A DNA stretch of 64,000 nt from contig NZ_JAMOIM010000011.1 in assembly GCF_026130545.1 (NCBI RefSeq), positions 62,001-126,000 on the forward strand, in the 5' to 3' direction. Under the pieces are notes generated by a model, which saw nothing but the letters and a program-made list of their open reading frames with translations, was not told the DNA's origin and searched no databases. Positions 36,475 to 45,203 of the stretch are shown here, in pieces (the first letter of the stretch is position 1; the number at the start of each line of letters is the position of its first letter). The DNA is from Lichenifustis flavocetrariae (GTDB taxonomy: Bacteria > Pseudomonadota > Alphaproteobacteria > Rhizobiales > Beijerinckiaceae). The position numbers and the translations under genes were made by a program.

Positions 36475-36492
36475 CCCGGATGAGAAGCCGGG
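36475..36492 (-). terminator. possible attenuating hairpin between smoE and smoF
   Basis: CCCGG (36475-36479) can pair with CCGGG (36488-36492) around an 8-nt loop, 8 nt beyond the smoE stop on the minus strand. It is short and not followed by a U run. It could stabilise the smoE message or lower read-through into smoF. The rest of the 248-nt gap shows no gene. Confidence 0.3.
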
Positions 36493-36500
36493 ATGACCGA

Positions 36501-37820
36501 CTACTTCGGGTAGCCCGCCTGCTTCATCGTACGCTCGGCGGAAGCTTGAGCCTTGGCCAGCGCCTGGTCACCCGTCGAAGAACCGGCGAGAGCAGCAGCG
36601 ACATCTTGGCCAGCCGTTGTCCCAATCCCCTGGAATTCAGGGATCGCGGCGAACTGCACGCCCGTATAGGGGACGGGCTTCACGGTCGGCTTCGCCGGGT
36701 TCGTGGTCTCGATCGCGTTCAGGACGAAGTCCGCGAAGGGCGCGACCTTCTTGTATTCAGGGTTGCTATAGGTCGACATGCGGGTGCCAGGAGGCGCCGC
36801 GATCCAACCTTCGCTTTCGCCGACAAGCTTCACGTAATCCTTGGAGGTGGCCCACTGAACGAACTTCTTGGCGGCTTCGGCATTTTTGGAGGAAGCCGGG
36901 ACCCCAAGCGCCCAGGACCAGAACCAGCCTGATGCCTTCGGGTTGGCATCTGTGATGGGCGCCGGCGCGAATGCAACCTTGTCGGCAACCTGGCTTTCCT
37001 TGGGGTTGTAGAGGTAGCCCGCCGTCACGGTGGCGTCGATCCACATGCCGCATTTGCCGGTCGCAAACAAAGCACGGTTCTCGTTATAGCCGTTGGCAGC
37101 GGCGCCGGGAGGACCGTCCTTCTTCATGACGTCCAGATACCACTTGATGGTCTCTTTCCACGGTTCCGTGGTAAACTGGGGCTTCCACTGCTCGTCGAAC
37201 CAGGAGCCGCCGAACGCCACGGCTGCGGTCCCAAGCCAAGCCATGTTCTCGCCCCATCCCGGCTTGCCCCGGAGGCATATGCCGTAGATGCCGTCCTTTT
37301 TATCGCTCAGCTTGTTGGCGTATTCCGCGATCTGCGCATACGTCGGCTTTTCGGCCATCTTGATGCCGGCCTTCTCGAAGAGATCCTTGCGATAGAAGGT
37401 CAGCGAGCTTTCGGCATAAAAGGGCGCCGCATACATTTTGCCGCCAACGCTGAGACCGTCCTTCACCTGAGGCACGAGGTCGGCATAATCGTAGTCGGCG
37501 CCGAAGTCGTCGAGCGGCACGAGCCAGCCCTGCTTGCCCCAGATCGGAGCCTCATAGGCGCCGATCGTCATGACGTCGAAGGAGCCACCCTTGGTGGCGA
37601 TGTCGGTCGTAACGCGCTGGCGAAGCACGTTTTCTTCGAGCACCACCCAATCAAGCTTGATATCGGGATTCGCTTTTTCGAATGCCGACGATAGCTTCTG
37701 CATGATGATCATATCGCCATTGTTGACCGTGGCGATCGTCAACTTTGTCTCTGCTTGCGCCGCCAGAGTACCGGCAATGAGCCCAAGCGCCGTCATCCCG
37801 CAAAAACGAGCGAAACGCAT
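36501..37820 (-). CDS. smoE: sugar ABC transporter substrate-binding protein (SmoE-like)
   Basis: Periplasmic binding protein of the CUT1/SmoE family, 439 residues from the ATG at 37820. The signal peptide MRFARFCGMTALGLIAGTLA...AQA is cleaved near residue 24. Mature segments KLTIATVNNGDMIIMQKLS, FDVMTIGAYEAPIWGKQGWL and APFYAESSLTFYRKDLFE are characteristic of polyol-binding members. It is the first transport gene after the regulator, with candidate operators in the 114-nt gap upstream. The ligand is probably sorbitol or mannitol, by family. Confidence 0.92.
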   Translation of the reverse strand: MRFARFCGMTALGLIAGTLAAQAETKLTIATVNNGDMIIMQKLSSAFEKANPDIKLDWVVLEENVLRQRVTTDIATKGGSFDVMTIGAYEAPIWGKQGWLVPLDDFGADYDYADLVPQVKDGLSVGGKMYAAPFYAESSLTFYRKDLFEKAGIKMAEKPTYAQIAEYANKLSDKKDGIYGICLRGKPGWGENMAWLGTAAVAFGGSWFDEQWKPQFTTEPWKETIKWYLDVMKKDGPPGAAANGYNENRALFATGKCGMWIDATVTAGYLYNPKESQVADKVAFAPAPITDANPKASGWFWSWALGVPASSKNAEAAKKFVQWATSKDYVKLVGESEGWIAAPPGTRMSTYSNPEYKKVAPFADFVLNAIETTNPAKPTVKPVPYTGVQFAAIPEFQGIGTTAGQDVAAALAGSSTGDQALAKAQASAERTMKQAGYPK

Positions 37821-37847
37821 CAGTCTTCCTCCCAAAGCGGCTTGTTA

Positions 37848-37914
37848 AATGCTCACCGCGAGAGCAAATGCTCTGTCCTTTCGCAGTTGTTGTCAAGCTC
37901 TTAACGGAGCAAAT
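37848..37914 (-). promoter_or_regulatory. smoE promoter with repeated operator-like sites
   Basis: On the minus strand a perfect TTGACA lies at 37891-37896. With a 17-nt spacer the -10 position (37868-37873, GAGCAT) falls inside the dyad AGAGCAAATGCTCT (37861-37874). Two further half-sites, AAATGCTC (37848-37855) and GAGCAAAT (37907-37914), flank it. These repeats probably bind the SorC/DeoR-type regulator encoded just upstream. Confidence 0.5.
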
Positions 37915-37934
37915 CATTTATTGCGGCGCACGTA

Positions 37935-38900
37935 CTATTGTGCAGTGCGAAGTAGCCCGTGTGCGATATCTTCGTCGATGATGACGCCGTTGGCAAACGC
38001 ACCCTTGAGAGCGGCCCTGAGCGGCTCGGTCTTCTCCGCTCCACTTGCCACAAGGATCGTCGGGCGCTCTGGACGGCGACGCAATTCCATCGCGGTCAGC
38101 CGTCCTGCGATGGAACCTTCGATCATGGCACCCGAGGCATCGAAGCTGCGGCTGGTGAGTTCTCCCGCAGCCCCCAGCCGGACCATCTCGCTCCATTCGT
38201 GATGTGTCACGAAGCCGTCGATCAGCAGAGGCGCCTGTTCGTCCACGCGACCGACGCCGAACATCAGAGCATCTGCCTGATCGAACAGCGCCTGGATGGT
38301 CCGATACCCGCGCTGGGCCTTCAGGATGTTGCATTCCTCCTCCGTGTCCACGATCACGGGCAGCGGCAAGGGATAACATTGCGCGCCCACGCGGTCGGAG
38401 AGGCGCATCACCACATCATAGGGACTGGCTCGCCCATCACGCGAAAGATTGCCGACGGTCGACACGATCTTGTGGTCCGGTCTGGACATGGATGAGACCA
38501 GACGAACGGCCTCCCGCAATGTCCGCCCTGTACCGAACGCAAGGGTTTGGGGCACCTTCGGCGACAGGAAGCTCTCCAGCAATTCGGCCGCTTTATGCGC
38601 AACCCCGATCTGATTTTCAGTTTTTCGGCTCTCGCTTGGCGCCACATCGCAAAATGTAAGGCCGAAAGTTTCTCGCACCTGTTCGCCAAGTTCGATGCTT
38701 TTCACCAACGGGTGATCGATGCGGATCCGGACAAGCCCCTCACTGAGGGCCAAGGCCACAAGACGCTGCGCATTGGGACGCGAGACGTTGAGTTCGATCG
38801 CGATTTCGTCCTGAGTGCGACGTTTGATGTAGTAAAGCCAAGCCGCGCGAGCCGCCAAATCCAGGCGGCGCAGCTTTGGATCGATGGTCAGGTCGTTCAA
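37935..38900 (-). CDS. smoC: sugar-binding transcriptional regulator, SorC/DeoR family (SmoC-like)
   Basis: A 321-residue regulator with an N-terminal HTH (about residues 28-50: TQDEIAIELNVSRPNAQRLVALA) and a C-terminal sugar-binding domain of the SorC type (AFGTGRTLREAVRLVSSM, LLIDGFVTHHEWSEMVRLGAAGEL, LVASGAEKTEPLRAAL). It precedes smoE on the same strand with 114 nt between them. It most likely controls the polyol transporter and is released or activated by the imported sugar or its phosphate. Confidence 0.9.
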   Translation of the reverse strand: MNDLTIDPKLRRLDLAARAAWLYYIKRRTQDEIAIELNVSRPNAQRLVALALSEGLVRIRIDHPLVKSIELGEQVRETFGLTFCDVAPSESRKTENQIGVAHKAAELLESFLSPKVPQTLAFGTGRTLREAVRLVSSMSRPDHKIVSTVGNLSRDGRASPYDVVMRLSDRVGAQCYPLPLPVIVDTEEECNILKAQRGYRTIQALFDQADALMFGVGRVDEQAPLLIDGFVTHHEWSEMVRLGAAGELTSRSFDASGAMIEGSIAGRLTAMELRRRPERPTILVASGAEKTEPLRAALKGAFANGVIIDEDIAHGLLRTAQ

Positions 38901-39149
38901 ACTGTTCCCCGACGCGTTGGACCCTGCTCTGGTTCTGCGAATAAAGCGTCAGCCGCTTCCCAGGGTCAAGAGCGTGTGGAGACCGTGCAAAACCCGGGAC
39001 CCGATTCTTGGGGAAGCATTAATCAAGAGCTGTTTCCGGCCTTGCACCAAAGCGGCATCGAACCGAACGTCACTTGGCCGCGTTAGCACAGCACGAACTT
39101 AGCAGTTGGCCTTCGGGACTCGAAGGACCGACGCACTGGCGAGAGAACA

Positions 39150-39677
39150 ATGGGCAAGCTGAACACCACAACCCGCGCCGCTCTGCTGGCGATCACGGTG
39201 GGCATTGCGGCGACGCCGGTTCTCGCGCAAACCCGCCACCACGAGCATCCGCTTACGATCACACGCCACACGGGCGCCGCCGCACGCGGCACAGGGATCG
39301 AGTACCGCGACGGCGGCCGTGAAATCATCGCCTGGGGCGGCTTCAGCGCCAACGGCTACGGTAACAACCGCATGGGCCGGGAAGCTTCCCGGCGCGAAGC
39401 ACGCAACGAGAGCGTGCGTTTGCGCACCGAAGGCGTCTACGGCTACGGATTCGACGGGCTCGGCGGAACGTTTGGGGATGACCTCGACAGCGGCTACAAC
39501 AACCCGAACTATGGCAATGCCTACAGTTCCTATGTCGGATACAATGGTGTTCCTACGAACCTTGCATTCGGCCCAGGGTTTGCAAATCGCCACATCACGG
39601 ACAGCGACGACTTCGATACGGATGCCGACCTGCCAGGACCTACTCCCGGCGAGCTCGGATACACGCCTCTCGACTGA
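39150..39677 (+). CDS. exported hypothetical protein
   Basis: A 175-residue protein I do not recognise. It has a clear Sec signal peptide (TTRAALLAITVGIAATPVLAQ, cleavage near residue 26). The mature part starts with a His-rich stretch (TRHHEHPLTITRH). It then contains many Gly, Tyr and Asn residues (YGYGFDGLGGTFGDDLDSGYN) and ends with an acidic Pro-rich tail. It has no cysteine and no transmembrane span, so it should be periplasmic or secreted. A 6-bp hairpin (39110-39115 with 39121-39126) lies 24 nt before the ATG. The neighbour downstream is convergent. Confidence 0.7.
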   Translation: MGKLNTTTRAALLAITVGIAATPVLAQTRHHEHPLTITRHTGAAARGTGIEYRDGGREIIAWGGFSANGYGNNRMGREASRREARNESVRLRTEGVYGYGFDGLGGTFGDDLDSGYNNPNYGNAYSSYVGYNGVPTNLAFGPGFANRHITDSDDFDTDADLPGPTPGELGYTPLD

Positions 39678-39688
39678 TCAGCGCGGGC

Positions 39689-40687
39689 TCAACCGAGCCC
39701 GTTCTGTTCCGCCAGACCTGAGAGCGACACGTGAGGATGTGCTCCGACGTGTTGAATGATCTCGGCAGCCGCCAAGGCTCCGAGGCGAGCGCAATGAGTG
39801 TGGTCAACACGCCGGGCAAGCCCAGCCATGAAACCGGCCGCAAACAGGTCACCGGCCCCGGTCGTGTCAACCAGTTCGTTGATCGTAGCGGCCGGAACGG
39901 TTGTGTGGCCGCCGGCCGTGATGACCGCGGCGCCGCGGTCACCCAGAGTGACCACGGCGAGTTCGCAATCCGCCTGAATGGCTGCAACGGCGGTTCCGAA
40001 ATCGGAGGTCTGGTACAGGGCGTGCAATTCGCTTTCGTTCGCAAAAACCAGATCGACTGTCTTCGACCGTATCAGTTCGAGAAACTCACTGCGGTACCGA
40101 TCGACGCAAAAGCTGTCTGACAAGGTGATAGCCACTGTCCGCTGCGCGGCATGAGCGATCTCTGCCGCCTTCCGAAATGCGGTTTTGGCCGCCGCAGGAT
40201 CCCAGAGGTAACCTTCGAAGTAGGTGATGGAGGCGGCTCTGACGACCTCAGGATCGATGTCGTCGGACGTCAAACCCTGGCAGGCTCCCAGGAAGGTGTT
40301 CATCGAACGCTGTCCGTCCGGCGTGACCATGATGAACGAGCGTGCGGTGGCAAGACCATCAATCGCATGAGCGGTTTCGAAGTGCACCCCGCCTGCCTTG
40401 AGATCCCGCGTGAAAAAGGCGCCGACTTCGTCGTTCTTTACCTTGCCCGCGAACGCGGCTCTGGCGCCGAAACTTGCGACCCCTACGGCCGTGTTGGCAG
40501 CCGAACCGCCCGACACGACCGTGACCCGCGGCATCAACCGGTAGAGATGCTCGGCCCGCGTCTCATCGATGAGCGTCATCGAGCCCTTGACGATATGTTC
40601 CCGAACCAGAACGTCGTCTTCGACTTGGCAGATCACATCGACGATCGCATTGCCAAGGCAAAGCACGTCAAAGTCAGAAGAAGGCAT
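39689..40687 (-). CDS. PfkB family carbohydrate kinase, adenosine kinase-like
   Basis: A 332-residue ribokinase-fold kinase. The N-terminal CLGNAIVDVICQV, the VSGGSAANTAVGVASFG glycine motif and the C-terminal NELVDTTGAGDLFAAGFMAGLAR with the catalytic Asp are plain. The pattern is that of the alphaproteobacterial adenosine kinase group, which salvages adenosine to AMP, although a sugar substrate cannot be excluded. It stands between unrelated genes and faces the secreted protein gene with an 11-nt gap. Confidence 0.88.
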   Translation of the reverse strand: MPSSDFDVLCLGNAIVDVICQVEDDVLVREHIVKGSMTLIDETRAEHLYRLMPRVTVVSGGSAANTAVGVASFGARAAFAGKVKNDEVGAFFTRDLKAGGVHFETAHAIDGLATARSFIMVTPDGQRSMNTFLGACQGLTSDDIDPEVVRAASITYFEGYLWDPAAAKTAFRKAAEIAHAAQRTVAITLSDSFCVDRYRSEFLELIRSKTVDLVFANESELHALYQTSDFGTAVAAIQADCELAVVTLGDRGAAVITAGGHTTVPAATINELVDTTGAGDLFAAGFMAGLARRVDHTHCARLGALAAAEIIQHVGAHPHVSLSGLAEQNGLG

Positions 40688-40741
40688 CTGGTCTCACAGC
40701 GTTGAGGCGATGACCGCGTCTCGCACCGGACTCAGCACGCG

Positions 40742-41845
40742 TCAAGAGCCGCCCGCGATCGTGCCGCCGAGCAGCAATGCCCCGGCCATAAGCACGAGAC
40801 AGGCGGCGCCGAACTCGACCGTCGCTCCGACCAGCGCACCGAGACGTGAATGCGTGCCGACAAATCGCTGGGCCAATTGCTTCATGAAGACCGCCGCGGT
40901 GGCGAGCGACGCCGTGGTCAGGGCCACGCCGAGCGACATGGCGAGGACCGACACGATGCCGGCCAGGAGGATACCCTGAGCCAGAGAAAACACCAGAACC
41001 AGGATCGCGCCCGAACAGGGTCGCAACCCGGCCGCGAGAACGGTTGTCACCGCATCCCTGAGGGAGAAAACCGGCGCCATCAATAAAGTTGGGTCTGGAC
41101 CGGAGCAATGCTGGCATCCCACCGGATGCGAACCCTCTCCGGGCACGCAGACAAAACGCCCGGAGTTGGAGGCGCGCATCGGTTCGAAGCGCAACGCGCC
41201 GATCCCTGGAGCCGCCAGTACGTGGTCGTTTGCCAGAAACACCGGCGCCGCGCTGCCCGGCGTCGCGAAGGCGTACCCCTGGGAGCACAGTCGAAATAAC
41301 GCAAGCCCCTTTCTCCATACGAGAAGCAGCCCAAGCCCGACGATCGCCGCGAAACTCGCCGTCTCAACGAGCGATGCGGCATCCTTCATGTGCTGCGCCG
41401 TCGCGTGCAGCATCAGCGCCAGGATGCTCACCAGCACGATCGCCATGAGCCCTTGCAGCAACGCAGCGAGGAAGGACAGAACCACGCCGCGTCGGAAGGC
41501 ACGCTCGTTGGCCACCATGTAGGACGCCAGCACGGCCTTGCCGTGCCCGGGCCCGGCGGCATGAAACACGCCGTAACCGAAGCTGAGAAGCACCAGGGGC
41601 CAAAACGCCCCTCCGTCGACCCTCGCGGCGCGTACCCCAAGCGAAAGCTGATGCTCGAACCATCCCTGCTGGGAGAGAATCCACCCAGCAAAGCCGGTCG
41701 CACTCCCACCGCCTTCCGAGATCCCCACGCTAAACGGGTTCTTGGCCTGTGCCATGGCAGACCCCGACCAGCTGAGAAGAGCCAGCCCTGCCGGCATGAG
41801 CCCCGATAACGCCCGAAGCCAGGCCTTCGAAACCATCAAGGGCAT
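40742..41845 (-). CDS. nickel/cobalt transporter, NicO/RcnA family
   Basis: A polytopic inner-membrane metal transporter, 367 residues from the ATG at 41845; another ATG three codons later (41836) is possible. An N-terminal hydrophobic segment is followed by six or more helices. The metal motif FHAAGPGHGKAVLASY is in the first TM bundle, a Cys/His loop (HPVGCQHCSGPDP) lies in the middle, and RPCSGAILVLVFSLAQG is the second family motif. It overlaps the DUF1007 gene by 10 nt, a pairing common in alphaproteobacteria. Export or import of Ni2+/Co2+ cannot be decided. Confidence 0.9.
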   Translation of the reverse strand: MPLMVSKAWLRALSGLMPAGLALLSWSGSAMAQAKNPFSVGISEGGGSATGFAGWILSQQGWFEHQLSLGVRAARVDGGAFWPLVLLSFGYGVFHAAGPGHGKAVLASYMVANERAFRRGVVLSFLAALLQGLMAIVLVSILALMLHATAQHMKDAASLVETASFAAIVGLGLLLVWRKGLALFRLCSQGYAFATPGSAAPVFLANDHVLAAPGIGALRFEPMRASNSGRFVCVPGEGSHPVGCQHCSGPDPTLLMAPVFSLRDAVTTVLAAGLRPCSGAILVLVFSLAQGILLAGIVSVLAMSLGVALTTASLATAAVFMKQLAQRFVGTHSRLGALVGATVEFGAACLVLMAGALLLGGTIAGGS

Positions 41846-42504
41846 GCGATGATCGCCCGGCTCGCCAGCTTGATTCCAAAATCGGTGCCGGGCGACATGT
41901 TGGTGAAGAATGCCTCGGACAGCTTCTGGCTGTCGGTATTGTCGAGAGGCTTCGGTTTCGCCACGCTGACCGAACATCCCGGCGGCGGGTTCACCAGGGT
42001 CACGGGGTCCTTGGTTTCATAGTCGAAAGCCACAAAATAGGTGGGATCGTAGATCTGCAGGTTGAAGAAGGGGCCGGTCGCGGTGGGCGTCTTCAATGGC
42101 AGAGTGAAATGCAGAGTGACGAGTTTGTCCGCGCCTTCGTCGAGGGAGTAATCGACCGGTTCGCTGAACTGGATTGGCTTACCGAAGGCCCGACCGACCG
42201 TAAACCAGCCAAACTCGGCCAGCGACTCGACATTGGTCTTCGCCAGCGGCGCGAGTTGCTCCTTTGTGAGGATCTTGTCGGGATCGCCGAGGCCCTGGAT
42301 CGCAAAGGCTGAATACATGTCGTCGAACTTCCAGTCGGCCCGGATACCCGTGATCTTTCCGTCGGAGCCAAAAATCACCTGCTCGCGAGCGGTGACGAAG
42401 ACATGGGGATGAGCCGAGGCCTGCCCGGCGCCCACGACCGACAAACAAGCCGCCAGGGCTGCCTTACGGACGCGACGTTTGTTCCAGCTCCGACTTGACC
42501 CCAT
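41836..42504 (-). CDS. DUF1007 family periplasmic protein
   Basis: A 222-residue exported protein. The signal peptide spans residues 1-31 (KAALAACLSVVGAGQASA), and the mature N-terminus starts HPHVFVTAREQVIF, which could bind metal through its His pair as soon as the signal is removed. DUF1007 proteins are routinely encoded beside NicO transporters, as here, and are thought to hand metals to or from the transporter. The function is inferred from this pairing. Confidence 0.88.
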   Translation of the reverse strand: MGSSRSWNKRRVRKAALAACLSVVGAGQASAHPHVFVTAREQVIFGSDGKITGIRADWKFDDMYSAFAIQGLGDPDKILTKEQLAPLAKTNVESLAEFGWFTVGRAFGKPIQFSEPVDYSLDEGADKLVTLHFTLPLKTPTATGPFFNLQIYDPTYFVAFDYETKDPVTLVNPPPGCSVSVAKPKPLDNTDSQKLSEAFFTNMSPGTDFGIKLASRAIIACP

Positions 42505-42563
42505 GCGCTGCCGTGTTCTCCGGTTCGACTCGCTTCCGGTCTGAGGTGACCCTGGGAGTTCGG

Positions 42564-43763
42564 CTAATCTGAGGCGTCTGATCCGGAGGGGCGTTCGGCC
42601 TCTAGGAAGCTTCCGATGCGATCGAGAGCGCGTCGGATATTCTCGGCCGAATTCGCATAGCTGAAGCGCAAATATCCTTCGCCGAATACGCCGAAATCCG
42701 GTCCCCCGATCGTCGCGACACCGACGCGTTCCAGTAACGCAGAGGCCAACGGTTTCGCCTTCCAGCCCGTCGCGCCGATGTTGGGAAAGGCATAGAAAGC
42801 CCCCTTCGGCGTTGCGGCCGTCACCCCGGGCAACGCATTGAGCCCGTCGACGATGAGCGACCGGCGCCTGTCGAACTCGCGCACCATGGCGGCGACCGCG
42901 TCCTGCGGCCCTTCGAGAGCGGCAAGGCCGGCATATTGCGCGGGTGCATTGGTGCAGGAAAAGGAGTTCACGACCAGCTTGCGGGCCTTGTCGTAGAGCG
43001 CCTCGGGCCAGACGCTGTAGCCCAGCCGCCAGCCTGTCATGGCATAGGTCTTCGACCAGCCATCGAGCACGATGAGCCGGTCACGCAGCTCCGGATAGGC
43101 CAACAAGCTCTGATGCGCCAAGCCGTCGTAAGTCATCTGCCCATAGATTTCGTCGGACAGAACCGCGACATGCGGATGCCGAGAGAGCCCGGCGGCCAGC
43201 CGGTCGATCTCCTGCTTCGGCGTCACGCCACCGGTCGGGTTGGCCGGCGAATTGACGATCAGGAGCCGTGCACGCGGCGTGATGAGCCCCAGGGTCTCCT
43301 CGGCCGAAAACGCGAACCCGTTCTCCTCGCGGATAGGGATCGGCACCGGCGTCGCGCCGGTGAACTCGATCATCGAGCGGTAAATGGGAAAACCAGGGTC
43401 CGGGTAGAGGATCTCGGCGCCCGGCTCGCCGAACATCAAGATTGCCATGAACATCGTGACCTTGCCGCCCGGCACGATCATCACGCGCTCCGGGGACACC
43501 GAGATCCCGAGCCGGCGGTGCAGATCGGCGGCCACACCTTCACGTAGCGGCAGGATGCCGGTCGCGGGCGTGTAGCCATGGTGCCCATCCCGCAAGGCTT
43601 TGACGGCCGCCTCGACGATATGCGGGGGCGTCGCGAAATCCGGCTGCCCGATACCGAGATTGATGATGTCACGCCCCTGGCCGGCCAGCGCCGTGGCGCG
43701 GGCCAGCACCGCGAAGGCATTTTCCTCGCCGATGCGGTCGAAGCTCGGCACGGTCGTCAGCAT
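42564..43763 (-). CDS. pyridoxal-dependent aminotransferase, class I/II
   Basis: A 399-residue fold-type I aminotransferase. The start at 43763 (MLTTVPSFDRIG) has a GAGG ribosome site 8 nt before it, and the frame upstream to 43853 is not homologous. NSPANPTGGV, the DEIYGQMTYDG block and the PLP lysine in VLDGWSKTYAMTGWRLGY are diagnostic. It resembles aspartate/alanine-type aminotransferases. An Lrp-type regulator lies upstream on the same strand, so amino-acid-responsive control is likely. The substrate is not certain. Confidence 0.93.
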   Translation of the reverse strand: MLTTVPSFDRIGEENAFAVLARATALAGQGRDIINLGIGQPDFATPPHIVEAAVKALRDGHHGYTPATGILPLREGVAADLHRRLGISVSPERVMIVPGGKVTMFMAILMFGEPGAEILYPDPGFPIYRSMIEFTGATPVPIPIREENGFAFSAEETLGLITPRARLLIVNSPANPTGGVTPKQEIDRLAAGLSRHPHVAVLSDEIYGQMTYDGLAHQSLLAYPELRDRLIVLDGWSKTYAMTGWRLGYSVWPEALYDKARKLVVNSFSCTNAPAQYAGLAALEGPQDAVAAMVREFDRRRSLIVDGLNALPGVTAATPKGAFYAFPNIGATGWKAKPLASALLERVGVATIGGPDFGVFGEGYLRFSYANSAENIRRALDRIGSFLEAERPSGSDASD

Positions 43764-43858
43764 TGGGATTTCCTCGCTCTTGATGGCTGATGACCCGGAC
43801 TGCCGCACCGTTCGATCCTGTGCAAGTGCAAAAGATGCTTCTCTCCCGATCAAACGGT

Positions 43859-44323
43859 CTACCGTCGGCGCGCCATCATCAGGGTTCGGCTGATGGCTTT
43901 CGGTGGCTCGCTCCGCAAGACGACTGCGGTCGTCACCACGCCGAACCGGCCGATCGCGTCGACGATCGTCGCGAGATCTTCAGGAGCCGGGACGAGCACC
44001 TTCAGGATGAAACAGTCTTCGCCGGTGACCCGATGCACTTCGATCACATAGGAAAGCTCGGCGAACTGCTGCAGGCAGGCTTTGATGTGCTCATGTGCGG
44101 TCTTCAGGCGGATGATCGCCATCATCCGTAACCCCAACGCATCGGCGCTGATCCGCGCCCCGTAACCTGTGATGATGCCCCGCTCCTCCAAGCGCTTGAC
44201 GCGTTCGGACATGGCCGGCTGCGACAGACCGATCCTGCGGCCGAGGAGCGCGAGCGAGATCCGGCCATCCTCCTGCAAGGCTTCGAGGATCGCCAGATCT
44301 TTGGCGTCGATGTCAGGCAACAT
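43859..44323 (-). CDS. Lrp/AsnC family transcriptional regulator
   Basis: A 154-residue regulator from the ATG at 44323 (MLPDIDAKDLAILEAL). Residues 5-60 form the HTH (GRRIGLSQPAMSERVKRLEERGIITGY), and residues 70-145 form the RAM ligand-binding domain (HRVTGEDCFILKVLVPAPEDL). An in-frame ATG at 44359 would add 12 residues. It precedes the aminotransferase gene on the same strand by 95 nt and probably regulates it together with itself. It is divergent from a GST gene. Confidence 0.93.
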   Translation of the reverse strand: MLPDIDAKDLAILEALQEDGRISLALLGRRIGLSQPAMSERVKRLEERGIITGYGARISADALGLRMMAIIRLKTAHEHIKACLQQFAELSYVIEVHRVTGEDCFILKVLVPAPEDLATIVDAIGRFGVVTTAVVLRSEPPKAISRTLMMARRR

Positions 44324-44467
44324 GATCGGCTTTCGTCCCCAGCTTGAATTCATCGGCAACCCGCCAGGATTTCCGATGAACCGCCATGGTGGCGCGATCG
44401 GCCTGGTGTCAATCTCCTGTCGCTTGGCCGGTGGCAGACCCGGTCTGAAACCTGGGACACGCGCTTC

Positions 44468-45082
44468 ATGCGTCTGATCGGTAAACTCGATTCCCCCTAT
44501 GTTCGCCGCGTCGCGATCTCGCTCCTGCTGATGGACCTACCCTTCGTCCACGACGATTTGTCGGTCTTCAGGGACTTTGATCGCATCGCGGTGCTGAATC
44601 CGATCGTCAAGGCTCCGACACTTGTCACCGATTCAGGTGTCGTTCTCATGGATTCGACGTTGATCCTCGAACTTCTGGAACGACTCGTGCCGCCAAAGCG
44701 GCGTTTGTCACCGGAAGACCCTGCGACCTTCATTCGCGCCCAGCGTGTGATCGGGCTCGCCCTCGCAAGCTGCGAGAAGACCGTGCAGATCGTCTACGAG
44801 CGGCAGCTCCGACCAGCCGAGAAGCAGCACCAGCCCTGGCTCGACCGGGTTGAGCGACAATTGCGCGCTGCCTATGGGCTCCTCGAGCAAGAAATCGGGT
44901 CCGGCGAGACGTGGCTCTTCGCGGATCGGCCGCTGCAGGCCGATGTCACGGCGGCAGTGGCATGGCGTTTCACCAAGGATATCCTGCCCGAGCTCTTCGC
45001 CATCGATTCGCATCCGAATCTCGCGCGGCTTGCCGCACGGGCTGAAGCTCTGTCGGCGTTTCGCGACGCCCCGCCGACCTGA
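44468..45082 (+). CDS. glutathione S-transferase family protein
   Basis: A 204-residue cytoplasmic protein with an N-terminal thioredoxin-like domain (residues 1-80: KLDSPYVRRVAISLLLMDLPF, VLMDSTLILELLE) and an all-helical C-terminal domain. The Ser in the SPYVRR context at the start of helix 1 is the likely glutathione-activating residue. ADVTAAVAWRF is the typical N-capping-box region of the C-terminal domain. The substrate and physiological role are unknown. Confidence 0.9.
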   Translation: MRLIGKLDSPYVRRVAISLLLMDLPFVHDDLSVFRDFDRIAVLNPIVKAPTLVTDSGVVLMDSTLILELLERLVPPKRRLSPEDPATFIRAQRVIGLALASCEKTVQIVYERQLRPAEKQHQPWLDRVERQLRAAYGLLEQEIGSGETWLFADRPLQADVTAAVAWRFTKDILPELFAIDSHPNLARLAARAEALSAFRDAPPT

Positions 45083-45113
45083 GTCCCCGAGTCACCACGC
45101 TCGCCCCTTTCGC

Positions 45114-45148
45114 TTGACGCACCATGGCACTCTCGCTTAGCGCCATGG
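45114..45148. promoter_or_regulatory. inverted repeat near the MHS transporter promoter
   Basis: CCATGGC (45122-45128) and GCCATGG (45142-45148) form a perfect 7-bp inverted repeat with a 13-nt spacer, just downstream of a TTGACG (45114-45119) that could be a -35 element. No good -10 is apparent. It may be an operator for the transporter gene that starts at 45204. Confidence 0.25.
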
Positions 45149-45203
45149 GCCATCGAGCCGCGCAACAGATGCGGCCAGGGCCTATGGCGGAGAAGCGCGG
45201 GGA

